This document shows positions 11,347 through 24,007 of a stretch of DNA of 64,000 nucleotides, one piece after another. The stretch spans positions 154,708 through 218,707 of the forward strand of contig CAJNOP010000330.1 of assembly GCA_905250075.1 (NCBI GenBank). Reading direction: 5' to 3'. The stretch is from Rotaria sp. Silwood1. Lineage: Eukaryota > Rotifera > Eurotatoria > Philodinida > Philodinidae. Position 1 is the stretch's first letter, and the number at the start of each line of letters is the position of its first letter. The notes beneath the pieces were generated by a model. The model worked only from the letters and a program-made list of their open reading frames with translations. It was not told where the DNA came from and did not search any database. The translations under genes were made by a program, and so were the position numbers.

Positions 11347-13338
11347 ATGGCCATGCAAGAGCAAGCAACACAAACCAGCCGATATCGCAGAAGCCAGGCT
11401 TTAACAATGAATAATGTATTCCAATTCATTTCTTCGCTAATTATTCCACTTATGTTAGGCGTATTCACTATTGTCATTACTGTCCATCAACAAAAAATGG
11501 CTCGAGAACAACGGCTAGAAGATCTTAACGAATCGAGGTATCAACGTCAACGAGAAGAGAGCCGTCAGGGAGAGTTGGCAACTAGCCAGTATCAAGACGA
11601 ACTACTTGTAGCTTATATCAAGGATATGGCTAAATATTTGGAAAAAGGAAATGGTTCACTCACGTCTAATAACGTTATGGCTACTGTTGCTCGAGTTAAA
11701 ACGCTGAATATCTTTCGCCAATTAGATCCACAACGCAATGTTCGCATTATTCGATTTCTCTATGAAGCTGGACAACTTACTAAAACACAGGAACGTCCCT
11801 CACTGGACATCTCAACAGCCGAACTTCGTGATATAGATTTTCGTGATTCAGCAATTAATAAAAAGAAATTGAATAACATAACATTGACTGATATATTCCT
11901 CTCGAATGCTTCATTCATAGAAATTGAGATGGAGATGGTCAACTTTGCTGGTACCCAGTTTGACACAACCAATTTTGCGTCTGTACGACTCCATAATATC
12001 AATTTTTCATTCACTAGATTCGATAGTGTTAACTTTTCATATGTAGAGCTTCACAACGTCTACTTTGTATTCAGCTCACTAAGCGATACCAGTTTTTCAT
12101 TTGTTTCGCTCGCTAATGCCCACTTGCCATCGGCCCAGCTAGAACGTGTGAATTTTCCATCCTCTGTGCTGTTTAATGACGAATTTTCATTTACCAGACT
12201 CGAAAATATCAATTTTTCGTTTGCTCTGCTTAATGATGTTAATTTTTCATTTGCTTGGCTTTCCAATGTCAATTTTTCGTATTCGCAACTAATTAATGTC
12301 AAGTTTTTGTCTACTACATTCTATAATGTCAACTTTTCATTTGCTGAACTGAGCTATGTCACATTTTTAGACGTTCAATTCGTCAACGTCAATTTTTCAT
12401 CCGCTATTTTAGGTAAGGCTCACTAACTATAGCCTTGTTTTTCTTTTGCATGAAATGTATTTTTCGATTACTCATTAGTTTCAACCAATTTTACTGACAC
12501 AAGAGCATCTTACACGGATTTTCAAGAAACAACTTGCATTGCTGCTGGTTTTCATGATATTATTTTATCTCATTCTAGCTTTCAATACTCAAATATCAAA
12601 CGTGCTTTGTTCAACGGAGCTGACTTGACCAACGTTAGTTTTACTCATGCCAATCTGTACGAGGCTAATTTTAGATACACCATTATTACAGACAGACAAC
12701 TGCAAAGTGCTCTCTCTATCCAAGACGCTGTACTATCCAATGGAACACTTGTTCATGATACGAACTTGATCAACAATGGCCATGCTGACTGTAACATTTA
12801 TCCTATTGATAGTTGGATATTGCAAAGTGGCAATGTTACTACGATGAAATCCGACACGAATAATATTAGCTGTCAATTCGTATTACAATCATTTACTACT
12901 GGAGCTACTATGTTGCAACGCATCAATTTATCAAACAAGTGGGATTTGAATTATTGGTCATACTCCCAAGCTATATTGAGTGCAAACATGAGCATCGGTG
13001 TAGCCATCCAATTGAGTGGAATAAGCAACACGGGACACATCCATGCTTCGCAAAAGTTAAGTAAGTTTCAGCATACTAGCATCGACAATGATATATCCTT
13101 AGTATACATAGATTCGACTAAACGAAATATTAGCTTGGTTTTGCATAATAATATGCGACAACTGGAAGTGTCTATCGAGTTTAGTGTATTCGCCAATCAC
13201 AGCAATGAGGCAAATTATTGGTGCGATGACATTAAGCTCTTCATCCTCTATGGCACTAATTTTGAAGTTTTACGAGGTAAGAGTGTATCCAAACACTATT
13301 TGCGAAGAGCTCATCGTCTATACGTCCGGTTTTCTTGA
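11347..13338 (+). CDS. Membrane-anchored pentapeptide-repeat protein
   Basis: Two exons, 11347-12412 and 12479-13338, with a 66-bp GT-AG intron (TTTTAG|GTAAGG ... TCATTAG). The intron keeps frame and the product is 641 aa. An in-frame TAG lies directly before the start ATG. Order of parts: a membrane segment (about residues 25-48, FISSLIIPLMLGVFTIVITV); a charged coiled-coil-like stretch; a helical domain (about 75-140, YQDELLVAYIKDMAKYLEKG, ATVARVKTLNIFRQLD, IIRFLYEAGQL) that closely resembles the linker seen in cyanobacterial and other bacterial pentapeptide-repeat proteins; about 30 pentapeptide units (about residues 150-450) with Phe or Leu at the central position, many in a 10-residue phase such as LxNVNFSFA; and a beta-rich C-terminal domain with several N-glycosylation sequons. 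Pentapeptide repeats fold into a right-handed quadrilateral helix, probably a binding scaffold here. The molecular role is unknown. The bacterial-like linker makes horizontal origin plausible. Confidence 0.85.
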
Positions 13339-13490
13339 ACATACTTAAGGATTCTTTCTACTTTGTTCAAAACAAAATACCAAAACTGAAAATATCCAAA
13401 GGTAAATATGTCGAAGAGAAGAATATCGAAAAGTAGATATGTAGAAAAGGGCGAGTGTTGCATAAAAAACAACGTCTACATCTATCACGA

Positions 13491-13558
13491 TACCCACCCT
13501 CATCCACAGCCTCACTCCCACCCTACATCTCATACACTTATCCATGCTCACAGCCCAC
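13491..13558. repeat. Degenerate TGTGGG-type array (C-rich arm) 3
   Basis: A CCCACC/CCACAG/CTCACT-rich stretch with an eroded CCCACA pattern. A possible remnant of a G-rich arm (GGGCGAGTGTTG) lies about 35 bp upstream at 13449-13460, so the G-then-C order may be kept. Confidence 0.5.
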
Positions 13559-14080
13559 ATGTTATCCTTCGAGACTTGTATTATTTCTTTTTTCTATATT
13601 ATTCTTTCCGATATTTTTAGTTTCGGCTAAAATCGAGATTGCCCACACTCATGCTTTGAACCGAATCAGTCAGTATGGCGATTGCCAGTCCGGTCCGGTC
13701 GAATTTTTAAGAGCGGCTGGTCTTCACCGGTTTTTTTCGGTATTTTTTAAAAAGTTTTTCGGGCTCTAAACCTTGCTTATTTTGTTCCTTTTGAAAGGTT
13801 TTATTAGTGTCAATGGTCAAGAGATATGAGTCTGAAAGTTTTTCACTGACAAAACTTCAATCGTATTGGAAATCCTACCTCTGAATATTGGCTAACACAC
13901 TTTCCCATCCTAGGACGAGAGTCTCATATCACATTGAATAAATTTATTATGCTCACGAAAAATTAGCTAGATTTTACAAGGTGATGTCAGTCTCAATTAA
14001 AGATTTTTCATCTTGAAATTTCGGGCTCACTTTTCTGGAAAAGGCTTTAGCCAACTTTCATAGAGTCCCAATAGCCACTA

Positions 14081-14122
14081 GTAGGGTGTAGGTGTGGTTC
14101 ATCCGTTTTACACCCACACCCC
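14081..14122. repeat. TGTGGG-type hairpin 4 (minimal copy)
   Basis: The smallest clear copy: G-rich arm GTAGGGTGTAGGTGTGG, loop of about 13 bp (TTCATCCGTTTTA), C-rich arm CACCCACACCCC. The flanks are unrelated AT-rich DNA. Confidence 0.85.
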
Positions 14123-14799
14123 GAAAAGAAAATATGCATAAGTATTTTATAAGGATATACAAAAAACAGAAAAAGACAAATCATACATAAGAAGTCATAA
14201 ACTATCAAGAACTTCATTCTCATGACATGGGAGCATGGCTATATTTTTCTGGCGTGAAAAGTTCTTTTTTTTATTATTCTCGATCGCAAAGGACGTTGAA
14301 ATTTTGTAAAAGTCAAAAAAACCGATTACTTGAATTTTCGTTTCGGCTTTGATAATGTGATTTCTAATTCAACTTTTTTTGTCATCTTATAAAGATTTTT
14401 TCGATTGAACTTTGACCTGCAATCAGTATTTGGAAGAAGTACAGAAAAGATATCGAAGTTCATTTTCCTAAACTAAATGCTTTTTCACTATCAAGATGAT
14501 GAGCAGAAGGTTATTGCCTCTAACTATGACAGTTATTTTTTTGTGCAATCTTTGATTGATTAATATTATCGCTAAAATAGAACCCGCTAGTATTGAAAAT
14601 TCTCAGTGGTGACTCAATCTATGATGTCAAAGGTACAACTCTCTCCAATCGGAGAAAATATTTGTTTTCTCTTAAGAGAATTGAAGTTCTTTTCTATGCA
14701 TTCTGTTAGAAGAACGACATTTTTTCTTTGCAAATAGGTGAGACCCAGCTCCACACCATATCACGCTCTTCGGGCCATTACTGAAAATCCCAAAAACTT

Positions 14800-16010
14800 G
14801 CTTCTGAAGATACATATTTTGATGAGTTATCAGATTAATTACTTTTCATTAAATTTTCCTTTATCTTTTGTGAACTTTTTCAAAAAAATACATCGCTACA
14901 GAATTTCACGAAATATCAACCAAATGACAATTGCGCATTTACATATGAGAACACTCTTCTCAGATTTTTCGTTAGATCAAGACTTTGAAATATGATTTCA
15001 CCCTTTTTTTGTACCTGGGATACTGTTCGGGACCGAAAAGGAAGTTTTATATCGAACCTGATAGAACTCGTCGTGTTGATCACGAATATCATATTTTTAT
15101 TGAAGTTTGGTCGAATAGTTTGGAAAATATGAGAACCTTTCTGATTTAGATACTTTTTAGTTATTAATAGAAAATAAACAGTTCTTGATCTCTAAGTCTT
15201 TTCTGAGGTTGCTTTTTGAAATACTTGATTGAGTTTCTACTAATCCAAGCTTTTGTGCTCTATTCAAAATCGAAAAAATCTGTGAGAAATATTATAGTCA
15301 TTGATTTGATAATACCTTGTTACAAGGACCGATTTTTCAAATTTGTCAGCGTTAATGAAAAGTTTCTTGTTCGTAACTCGATAAGAGAGCTCCCATCCAT
15401 TTCCAAACTTATAGTATACATATGCAATTTTATCTTATTTGCTTCTTGTTGCATAGGTGTTTTTATCAGGAAAAAAATGTGGATCAGATATCCTACGAGC
15501 ACCTAGAAGCCAAATCTACAATTCGCAGAGTAGTGTAATAGCCTCAGAACACTCACACTTTTAGTTGTAAAACACAAGATACAACTTGCATTTTTATTAA
15601 AGAAGTCTGTCACTGATTTAAATTTGAAATATTTCAGGCGCCAGAAACGAGTTTTGTCTCTGTAAAGAAGTCTTATAAGAATCTGAACCAGAAAAGTCTT
15701 AGTATTTTCTATATTATTCAACCAAACTTTAATAAAAACATAATATCCGTGATCAACACGACAACTTCTATCAGGTTCGAGACTAAAACAAATTTAATTC
15801 AAGATACAAAGTTTTGACTTAATGAAATTTTGCAGAGGAGCGTCCTTCATATGTAAATGCTCAATAGTCATTTGGTTCCAATTTCATCTGATATTACATA
15901 AGACAGAAGTATTCTAAAATCTATTACTGGTGCAAAACATTCAAAAAAAATCCAAGTAAAAAGTGTTCCATTTCTACATAAGGTTGCCTTTCATATGTGC
16001 TTCAGATAGA
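14800..16010. repeat. Old, diverged long inverted repeat
   Basis: Matching blocks in mirror order: GAACCTGATAGAACTCGTCG / GTGTTGATCACGAATATCAT near 15054-15094 against ATAATATCCGTGATCAACAC / GACAACTTCTATCAGGTTC near 15741-15779; CCAAATGACAATTGCGCATT near 14920 against AATGCTCAATAGTCATTTGG near 15857; and TCTGAAGATACATATTTTGA near 14803 against the CATATGTGCTTCAGATA region near 15991-16007. The centre is near 15400. Divergence is high and the outer limits are approximate. Confidence 0.6.
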
Positions 16011-17652
16011 AGGTCTTGAGATTTATACTTCAAAGTATCATTCATGTGATTATTTTTTACATCTCAATGTTGAACACACAAAATCGCGTATCTATTTCGT
16101 CACATTAAATGAAATTCTTTTGATTTTTTGTGAAATCTTCTAAACGGAATACCGTTTTCATGCGTGTTTTTGAATGTCTTGTGAAGACAATAGATTCTAA
16201 AAAATAATTTTGTCTTACATAACAATAAAAACAAAAAGACATCCAGAATATTCCTCTTTCGATTGCTGAAAATCTCAAATCCCTAGCTGGTACCCATGTT
16301 GAGGTATTGAGCTTACACTTGCCGTCTCTTTAATACTTATATAGTAAGAAAAACTGATTAAAATAGAATAAGTAAAATATGTGATTCAACAAATAGCAGA
16401 ACAGAATATAAATGAATCTAATTGATACTATATCAGAATTTTGAAGTTTGAGCTGTAGCATCTTTCATATTGTTTTTAGATATTTATATCATTCTGTCGT
16501 TTTTATCCGAATAGAGATTGATATATTGAAAGCTCGCGTGACGACTGCAAAACTTTGATATTTAGTGCTTTCCTGTGTGTCGTCTCTTTTCATAGCAAGA
16601 TACTTAATTCTAAGTGCTTGCTAAAAGAATTCTATTTTTTGGAATTCCGTACCGGCTAGTATTTTGTCAATATAACTCTGCTGTGCTTGAATGAAAATGA
16701 CTAAAATTAATGAGGAATTGTAAATCCAGAAAGTCCCTACTGTTGGTAGAAATTTCACAGAATTTTCTTCTTTTGCTACGAGAAATAATCAGATTATAGA
16801 AAGTTCAAAAAATAAAATTTCGTAACGATTGACCACGCTTGTAGGCAGCTAACCAGGCAATATTTTTCTTTTTTCCTTCTCTTTTTGGTTTGAAAGTGAA
16901 AGAATGTTGATGAAAGACTGAATCTATAAATATGTATTTCTAGTCTATCGTATATCATTTGTAGATGAGCAGGATTTGAACCATCCTTTGAATTGATTTT
17001 TTTTGAGGAAATACACAATTTTATTTGATAAATTCAGACTTCCACTTGGATAAGCTGTCGAACTACATCTAAATTTTAAAATATATTCTTTTAGTCTCTA
17101 AATTATGCTCCTGAATACTTCTATACGTTATAACTGCAAAAGCTATGCGTAATCGAAAGAAGTCTCTTAAATCATCTCTATGGTAACCAATAAAGTTTCA
17201 CTTTCTAAATACGCTTTCCATTCACTTTTCCGAAGGAAGAAAGTGCTAATTTTTATCCTTTTTTTACCAACTTTAAATGAAAAAAAGACTTCAAAGAAAA
17301 TCTTATTTAAGTTGTTTCGCCCTTGCACTTTTCATAAACCATACTTCCAAAACAAATTAGTGAACAAAAGAAATGCCGCCTTTCGAATACAAACGACAAC
17401 GGAACGTACCTTGCTTAAAAGTCTACTAGATGAAATATCGGAGAAAGCAAACAAGCTCAATAAAAAAATAGAACGGAGCAGAGTATTTTAGTTATCAAAA
17501 ATACGAAAGAAAACTGTTTCCTTCAATTTTTTCAAGAATAATCGGCAAATTTTGAAAAAACTCAAACAGACTTCCCGTGTTTTTTTCTCCATATACACTG
17601 TCCCTTTTTCCTTGTTTTTCTTACTTTATCCACTCCTTTCTCTCTATTTCAG

Positions 17653-18590
17653 TTCCTCCCTTGCGTGCCAGTTCAACTGCCACTCATCCCAATGCTCGAT
17701 GGCAACAAGAAGGTCACACCGTGGCTGGAGGAAATGGACAAGGCAATGGAATCAATCAACTCTCATGTCCATTGGATTTATTTGTTGATGATGATCAAAC
17801 GGTCTATGTCGTTGATCAATTGAATCACCGTATTGTGGAATGGAAATCGAGTGCGGCGAGTGGCCAAGTGGTTGCCGGTGGAAATGGACAAGGAAGTGGG
17901 GCTCATCAATTGTCTAACCCATTAAGTATGATTGTGGACAAAGAGACAGATAATCTCATAATTTGCGATCGTTCGAATAGAAGAGTGGTTCGATGGCCTC
18001 GTCAAAATGGAACAATTGGAGAAATAAGCATCTCCAACATCAATTGTATTGGTTTGACAATGGATGAGAATGGATCTCTCTATGCCGTTGACGAGGGAAA
18101 ACATGAAGTGAGACGATATCGAAGAGGAGAATCTCAAGGAATAGTGGTTGCAGGTGACAACGGACGTGGCAATCGTCTTCATCAATTCAATTGGCCATGT
18201 CACGTATTCGTCAATCGAGATCATTCAGTGTATGTGTCTGATTGTGGAAATCATCGTGTGATGAAATGGGTGGAAGGTGCAAAACAAGGCATTGTCGTAG
18301 CTGGTGGTCAAGGAGAAGGAAATGATCTTACACAATTGTCATCTCCTCAAGGAGTCGTTGTCGATCAATTGGGCACTGTCTATGTGACTGATCTTGGGAA
18401 TAATCGAATCATGCGTTGGCCCAAAGGAGCCATACAGGGAACTGTCATTGTTGGTGGAAACGGTCAAGGAGGACAATCAAACCAACTCAATAAGCCCTTC
18501 GGTTTGTCATTCGATCGACACGGTAATTTCTATGTCGCCGACTTCGGAAATCATCGAGTACAAAAATTCAATATCGATTCAAATGCATAA
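17653..18590 (+). CDS. NHL-repeat beta-propeller protein (5' end not resolved)
   Basis: A strong acceptor (CTCTATTTCAG, ending 17652) precedes the conserved part, so the listed span is the terminal exon, phase needing one upstream base. The frame is also open back to an ATG at 17577 that would give a hydrophobic leader (MFFSPYTLSLFPCFSYFIHS), but that stretch looks like an intron pyrimidine tract. The exon encodes about 312 aa with six NHL blades. Five have the pattern VAGGNGQG...QL..P...D..VYV.D..NHR...W. Blade 3 (ISNINCIGLTMDENGSLYAV) lacks the VAGG loop. The last blade ends NHRVQKF, eight residues before the stop. Six blades make a complete propeller, a protein- or ligand-binding platform. 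This repeat style is greatly expanded in bdelloids, where such proteins are often extracellular or fused to other domains. A first exon with a signal peptide or another domain may lie upstream. Confidence 0.85.
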
Positions 18591-19076
18591 GACTGTAACG
18601 AACTAGAAGACTGATTAATCTATTGCTAATTACCAAATTAACTTAATTAACTAATCGTACGTTCTTAAAATTTATTAAAAGAAATTACATATCTATCACT
18701 GTACATTCATATACAACCTTTGGGATGCTTGGGAAAGCATAAGATAAAAAATATAAAACAGGATGACTATATGGCTGACTTCCTTCAAAAAAGGATGGCT
18801 TTGATTACTTGGATTTCCTAGCGCTTCGATGATCCTTCACATTCACAAACAGACGGAAGAGCTTGGAATGCCTACAGTGCCTGCTAGCCTTCGAATACTT
18901 AGAATTCTTTGAACTCTTATTTCCCCTGCATTCCTGAGAACCGCACATATCACGCACTGTTTGAAATGTTCGAAATTCTGCGAATTCTTAGTTTTCCTGT
19001 GTCCAGAACAGTCTTCAGTGTGAGGGGTACATAGAATTCTAGTTTTTCCTACTTCCTATGTATCTTTGGGAACATT

Positions 19077-19095
19077 AGGGTGTGGCTGTATGGAT
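19077..19095. repeat. Lone G-rich TGTGGG-like arm
   Basis: AGGGTGTGGCTGTATGG without a clear C-rich partner. It could be an eroded hairpin or chance. Confidence 0.3.
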
Positions 19096-19422
19096 ATTGG
19101 TGATTACTCAGTGAACTTTAAATGGACTATTTACTCTCGCTATTTTAAAATTATGCAAAAATATTGATGGAAATAAATCTAACAGCAATATCATGTTTCT
19201 CAATTTTATGATCAGTTTATTCTATCAAATTCAGATTTATTCTATTTTGGCTTACAATTAGCAACTTTCACCAATGCTATGCCAAACACATGATCGTTTG
19301 CCATATCATACTTATTTTTCTGTATCTTACGTACAGTAAAGAACACAATAATAGAAAGAAGATGTGGAAACGCACAAAAGCTTTTATATTTTGCAGCAGA
19401 ACGGAGTTGTGGTTGAATTTTG

Positions 19423-19490
19423 AGTGTGGGGTGTGGGCGTGGATATGGGTGTAAAGATGATCCGAATAATCATAGCTACATCCCACACCA
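19423..19490. repeat. TGTGGG-type hairpin 5
   Basis: G-rich arm (GTGTGGGGTGTGGGCGTGG, then ATATGGGTGT), loop of about 27 bp containing GATGATCCGAATAATCATAG, short C-rich arm CATCCCACACC. Confidence 0.8.
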
Positions 19491-20185
19491 TATAGTGTTT
19501 CATTTTTTAATCCCGTAAGGATTGTACTAACAGCTGTTTTTGAACGAATTTAAAACCAGTAATAATGTCCAATGAAGAAAAAGGAGGGGCACGTGAAGGT
19601 GAGGGATTCACTTCATAGTCAACCATCCACCCTCAGCCTCCTCACTTGAGTCGGGTGACTGTTGAGCTGAAACAGACGTACGGAGATACACTACATTATG
19701 TTGTATTAGTGTGGTTTATTTTTCCCTTTCTCTTCTTTGTCGAACATTTTTCATTCGTAAATAAATCTTTTCTTTCTATGAATGTACGACATTACTTTTT
19801 CTATTTTTCTATTACGTTGATTAATGACCAAGCAAGAAGCAAGGATGAAAGAAAAAAGTTGTCGCTTTTCTGATTCATGAGAGAAAGAAAGAAAGGCATG
19901 CGAATACGCCATCAATCACACATATTCTTTTACCATGTTTCTTTTAAAGGCAATTTATTTGAAGGAAGTGACTGTACGTTGAGCAACCACACGGTTACAA
20001 AACGGTGACGGCAGGTCTAAATACATAGGAATTTATCAATATGATTGCTCGAATTTGCAAAACTGTTCATATTTATTCATCAATATTCACTGGGTAAATG
20101 CTCCCTAATAATTTTTCATTGAATGCAATTAGCTCTATGAAAATAACTTTTTTAAGATTTCAGGTTTCGTCAAACTGATCAGATT

Positions 20186-20595
20186 TTGAGGGTAACCTAT
20201 TGCGGCTTTTCATCAGAGGCAGTTTCATTGCGATGTAAAATAGGAACAAGATCATTGAGATTCATCTCACTGGTTTCACAAAAATCTTGCATCATGTCAT
20301 TTCAAATTAAAGCATTTATGAAGTCTGATTCCATAATTTTTAGAAATCTTGCAGTAAAAAACAACGAACCTGGTTTAACACTTGCGACAGCCATTCTTAA
20401 CACTGCACCAAACTCATTCTTCGCGATTCAGGCAGAACATGCATGGTTGCGTTGAAAATATCCGGACATATAGTTCAATCGCAAGCATTAATTAGGAATG
20501 ATGAAAAAGTTTATGATCAAATGGATATTTTGGCAGCAGAAGGAAAACATTTGAGTATTTATTTTGATGTTACACAATGCATCTCTCTACCGTAA
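20186..20595 (+). other. Possible frameshifted coding remnant
   Basis: Two neighbouring frames look protein-like and meet out of phase: 20186-20455 (ending NSFFAIQAEHAWLR) and 20443-20595 (VYDQMDILAAEGKHLSIYFD region). The second has a balanced composition unusual for this AT-rich area. No family is recognised. A decayed gene with a frameshift near 20445 is one reading, and chance is another. Confidence 0.25.
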
Positions 20596-21093
20596 ACAAA
20601 AACGGAGAAGTTAACTAAACAAGATAAATGACGACACAAGCCACTGAATTAGTGAGACCCACCATAACTTACGTTCAATTATTAGTTATCTTGTACCACC
20701 TTTAAAAAATGATTTTGCTGAATAATCCGAAGAATTAAATTCGAGAAAAACAAGACTTCGCAAACCATTAATCAGTTTTTCTAAGGGTATTGTAAAAGAC
20801 ACGAATATTTCCAAATCGACAACTAAGACTCTGAATAGATAGAGCTCGTTGAACTGATTTTACGAACATTCACTAACACCCCAAATACTAGAATATACAA
20901 ATTTTTTCTAAAAAATCATGGTTTTTTTTGACCTACGAACATCCACGAACATCGATATCTTTTGTGAGTGCTTTCACCGATCCAAACTAAGTATATATCC
21001 CTGTTATTAGACTTACATATGCTAGTCTGAAAAAAACAGGAGATTTGAATTTTCTTTAGATTAAGCTTTATAGTGAAATTTTGCATATAGGCC

Positions 21094-21330
21094 GTGTCAA
21101 CACGTCACATTGATCACTGTTATCGATTGACGTATTTGACAATATGGATTATCGTAAGCGATATCATTAGCATCGTATTCCTCGTCTTTTTGGCTACTGG
21201 TGTGCTTCTTTTTGCTATATGTTTCGGTTTTAATCTGCTGTACCAATATCTGTGCGATATCTATCATCTTTCTCTATGTTTTCCAACAATTGAGTTTCAC
21301 ATCATCCGCCAAGATTATGCTGCTCCTTGA
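21094..21330 (+). CDS. Candidate exon with a membrane segment, unrecognised
   Basis: A frame of about 78 codons starting with GTG, preceded by a possible acceptor (GCATATAG, ending 21089). It carries a long hydrophobic segment (SDIISIVFLVFLATGVLLFA, then ICFGFNLLYQYLCDIYH) that would span a membrane. No Met start, donor or partner exon is certain. It could be an exon of a multi-exon membrane protein or a remnant. Confidence 0.25.
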   Translation: MSTRHIDHCYRLTYLTIWIIVSDIISIVFLVFLATGVLLFAICFGFNLLYQYLCDIYHLSLCFPTIEFHIIRQDYAAP

Positions 21331-21469
21331 TGCACGTGGTTGAGAGCCTCGAACAATACTAGCACAGGCACAATCTGCCACCAAGACTAATTTAATAGCT
21401 TCAAAAATCACGAAATTCTGTTCAAGACTTACCTGAGCCGCTACTAACTTTTCGTTTTATTGAAGAGAC

Positions 21470-21533
21470 GGGTGTGGGTGTGGGTGTTAGTTTCAGATGT
21501 ATACTCATGTACTTCCACACCCACACCCCACAC
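21470..21533. repeat. TGTGGG-type hairpin 6
   Basis: G arm of three nearly perfect TGTGGG units (GGGTGTGGGTGTGGGTGTTA), loop of about 26 bp (TTTCAGATGTATACTCATGT), C arm CCACACCCACACCCCACAC. Confidence 0.9.
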
Positions 21534-22686
21534 TAATGTATGCCTCAATTCTTACATTTTTCAATGATACTTATTGCTTGTCTGAATCTGGCGTAACAAA
21601 AGAAGAATCTTTCTTTATTCGTAGCATTATTATGAATGAATATGATGTGAATATCACTCATTTAAATACCTCCTACTGGCTTTCTAGAAGTCATGAGTCA
21701 ATGTAATATGGAGACGAGAGAAGAACGCAAAAATAATTTTGTAGACAAGAAAATAATTTCTAAATATCGTTGCAAAGAACCAATGAGAAAAACTATCATT
21801 GTGTCATGCAAAGATGATTTATTCGAGGAAAAAAAAAAGAATCGTAAACCTTGCTTGTAGACATAATAATGCATAAAGGCAAATATTGTTTGCCAGAGTA
21901 GTGAAAGTTTTTGACTGCTTTAGTGACATTAGAAGTAAGCTATCAATGAGTAGATATATGAATACGTCTTCTGTTCGGAAGTTTGTACACTGTTAAAGAG
22001 AGTTCACAAAAATCGAGCGTATATAAATAAAAAAAAGAAAATATTTCCATACACAACAGTATATTATATAAATTTTGACAAATAGGAAATAACTTCCTAT
22101 TTGTCTTTCTCGAACGCTTCTAACAATATATTTTTTCTGAATCAATATAAGAATCCTAATTTTGATTTGATTAAAGCATGATGTCTATTACAATAAATGA
22201 TTCATTCGTTATGGATCATTATAATATGTGAACACATATATTTTTGCTTTTGGAAAAAAAGAACATAAGAAATTATATTCGAATTATGTTTGAAAAACAA
22301 GCAATTATATATCTATATTTGGTTTTTATTTTTCCTTTCTTTACATAATTTTTGTTGGAAATATTCCTTCTATTATCATATGAGTCTATTACATAAAAGC
22401 GTCATTTTATTAGATTATTATCTCTTCGACTAACCATCAGCTATTTCTGCTTATAAGTATTTGTCGAATATATTAAAGCATTTTATTTCGATATCAATAA
22501 ATTATAATATAAAGCAAGAAATAGATATAAATCAGAAACAAACTTTGATTTACTAAATGTATGTGTAATATTAAAAGTTCAATAAAATATTTAAATTTGT
22601 AAATTAGAAGATCATGTTTCTTAATTGTTATTCGATATCACTTTCCTGTCATCAATCGCTGCGTTAGGTGTAATTGTATGAATAAA

Positions 22687-22930
22687 TTATTCTTGCTTGA
22701 TATTTTTTTTCCCTGCTTGATTCATATTAAGATTTTCATCTTTATTTGAAATTTCATTACCTTTAGTCGCAAGAGTTAATAATTCGTTATCTTTTATTTT
22801 TCTTTTTAATATTAATATCTTTTTGTTAATCAAAATAACATAATAATTCACCAAGTTTCACTGGTTCGATAGATTTAGCATGAAATAAAAGATCGTCTCG
22901 TGCTTGGAAAACAAGTACGAGAATAGAATC
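22687..22930 (-). pseudogene. Possible decayed coding fragment, unrecognised
   Basis: Two overlapping minus-strand frames give protein-like sequence in consecutive order: 22930-22826 (FQARDDLLFHAKSIEPVKLG, then ELLCYFD and stop) and 22857-22687 (LKRKIKDNELLTLATKGNEI region, then stop). A one-base shift near 22840 would join them. A further minus-strand fragment near 23206-23123 (MTDIEAAIVSSINIYFDPVN) lies upstream and might belong to the same gene. No family was recognised. Confidence 0.3.
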
Positions 22931-23653
22931 TTACAATAAAAAAAAATTAAAAAAGAAATATTTCATTTATTTTAATAATCAAAATTATCAGCACGTTTAA
23001 ATAAAATTCTATTAGAATTTCCAGTTTTTTGAAATGTTTTTTTTTTCTTATCTTGGTCGACAATGATTATTCATTTTTTAATTCTTAAATGATAAAACAC
23101 TTTCTTTGTTATTGATTCATATTCAATTCTTTATTTACCGGATCAAAATAAATGTTAATACTACTAACAATCGCTGCTTCAATATCTGTCATAGAAAAAA
23201 AAAAAAAAGGTCATATTTCCATGAATTATCATGAGCAACTCGTTCATTATAAGATAATAAATTTTGGATTTATAGAAAATAAATAACCAATAAAATATCG
23301 ATGACAACTTATTTGCTTCAGAAAGAAACAATAATAATTGAGATGTTTATGTTAGATACCATGTGTCAGTGAATGAAATCAATGATAATCTCCTAGAGCA
23401 AGATAATTTACCTAAACAGAACATATTTTTTCCTTAATAAAATTACTCGTCATTGTTTTCATCTAACAAGAGATTAAATAGTAGAATTAATTTTTAGACA
23501 TTGGTAGAACAGCAATATTTCATAGATTTTATTGGATTCTGAGAAATTCTTATAGACTCAGTGGTACTTTAGTAAAATTGGTATAATTATTAAATCAAGA
23601 TATTTTGTCTATGAGAAACAAATACAGAAGTTTTGAGTTATTTTGTAATGCAT

Positions 23654-23905
23654 TTCAGTTATCAACTCACTATTATCAAACCACTTAAACTCGCTACTAT
23701 CACTAAAAAAGAAATTTTTATGATCATTCATGAAGGACATTTAAATGAAAATCGCATAGTTCTACCATTTTTCTCTGTCGTACAATATCCACTTCAAATA
23801 ACTTTTCAATTAAAATTTTTCTATCTAAAAATTGATACACGTGCTTCATTTGATTTCACACAACGTACAATTTTGAAAATGTTAATGAAAACTAATTTAC
23901 CATAA
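23654..23905 (+). CDS. Candidate terminal exon, unrecognised
   Basis: Preceded by an acceptor-like GCATTTCAG, then an open frame (IIKPLKLATITKKEIFMIIH, EGHLNENRIVLPFFSVVQYP, then about 40 more residues) to a TAA at 23903-23905. Its composition is more protein-like than its surroundings. An upstream stretch (23498-23580) with an open IGRTAIFHRFYWILRNSYRL frame does not join it in phase, so either the model is wrong or the gene is broken. Confidence 0.25.
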   Translation, partial: FSYQLTIIKPLKLATITKKEIFMIIHEGHLNENRIVLPFFSVVQYPLQITFQLKFFYLKIDTRASFDFTQRTILKMLMKTNLP

Positions 23906-24007
23906 AGAGATTTTTCTTCTTTTCCCGAATTCTTAAACAAAAACTTATCAAGAAATTTTGAACCTTTCATAGTAAATAGATCTCAATGAATAGACCAAAA
24001 GCTTTTA

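Larger units (their letters stand above)
13559..17652. other. Gene-poor stretch upstream of the NHL gene
   Basis: Apart from the hairpin at 14081-14122 and the old inverted repeat at 14800-16010 I see no supportable gene. A 103-aa basic frame at 17180-17491 precedes the NHL gene on the same strand, but no donor site joins the two convincingly. Confidence 0.4.

Noticed and set aside
17180-17491. 103-aa basic frame as a first exon of the NHL gene
   Set aside because: No donor at a phase that fits the acceptor at 17652; composition is Lys-rich and without a signal peptide.
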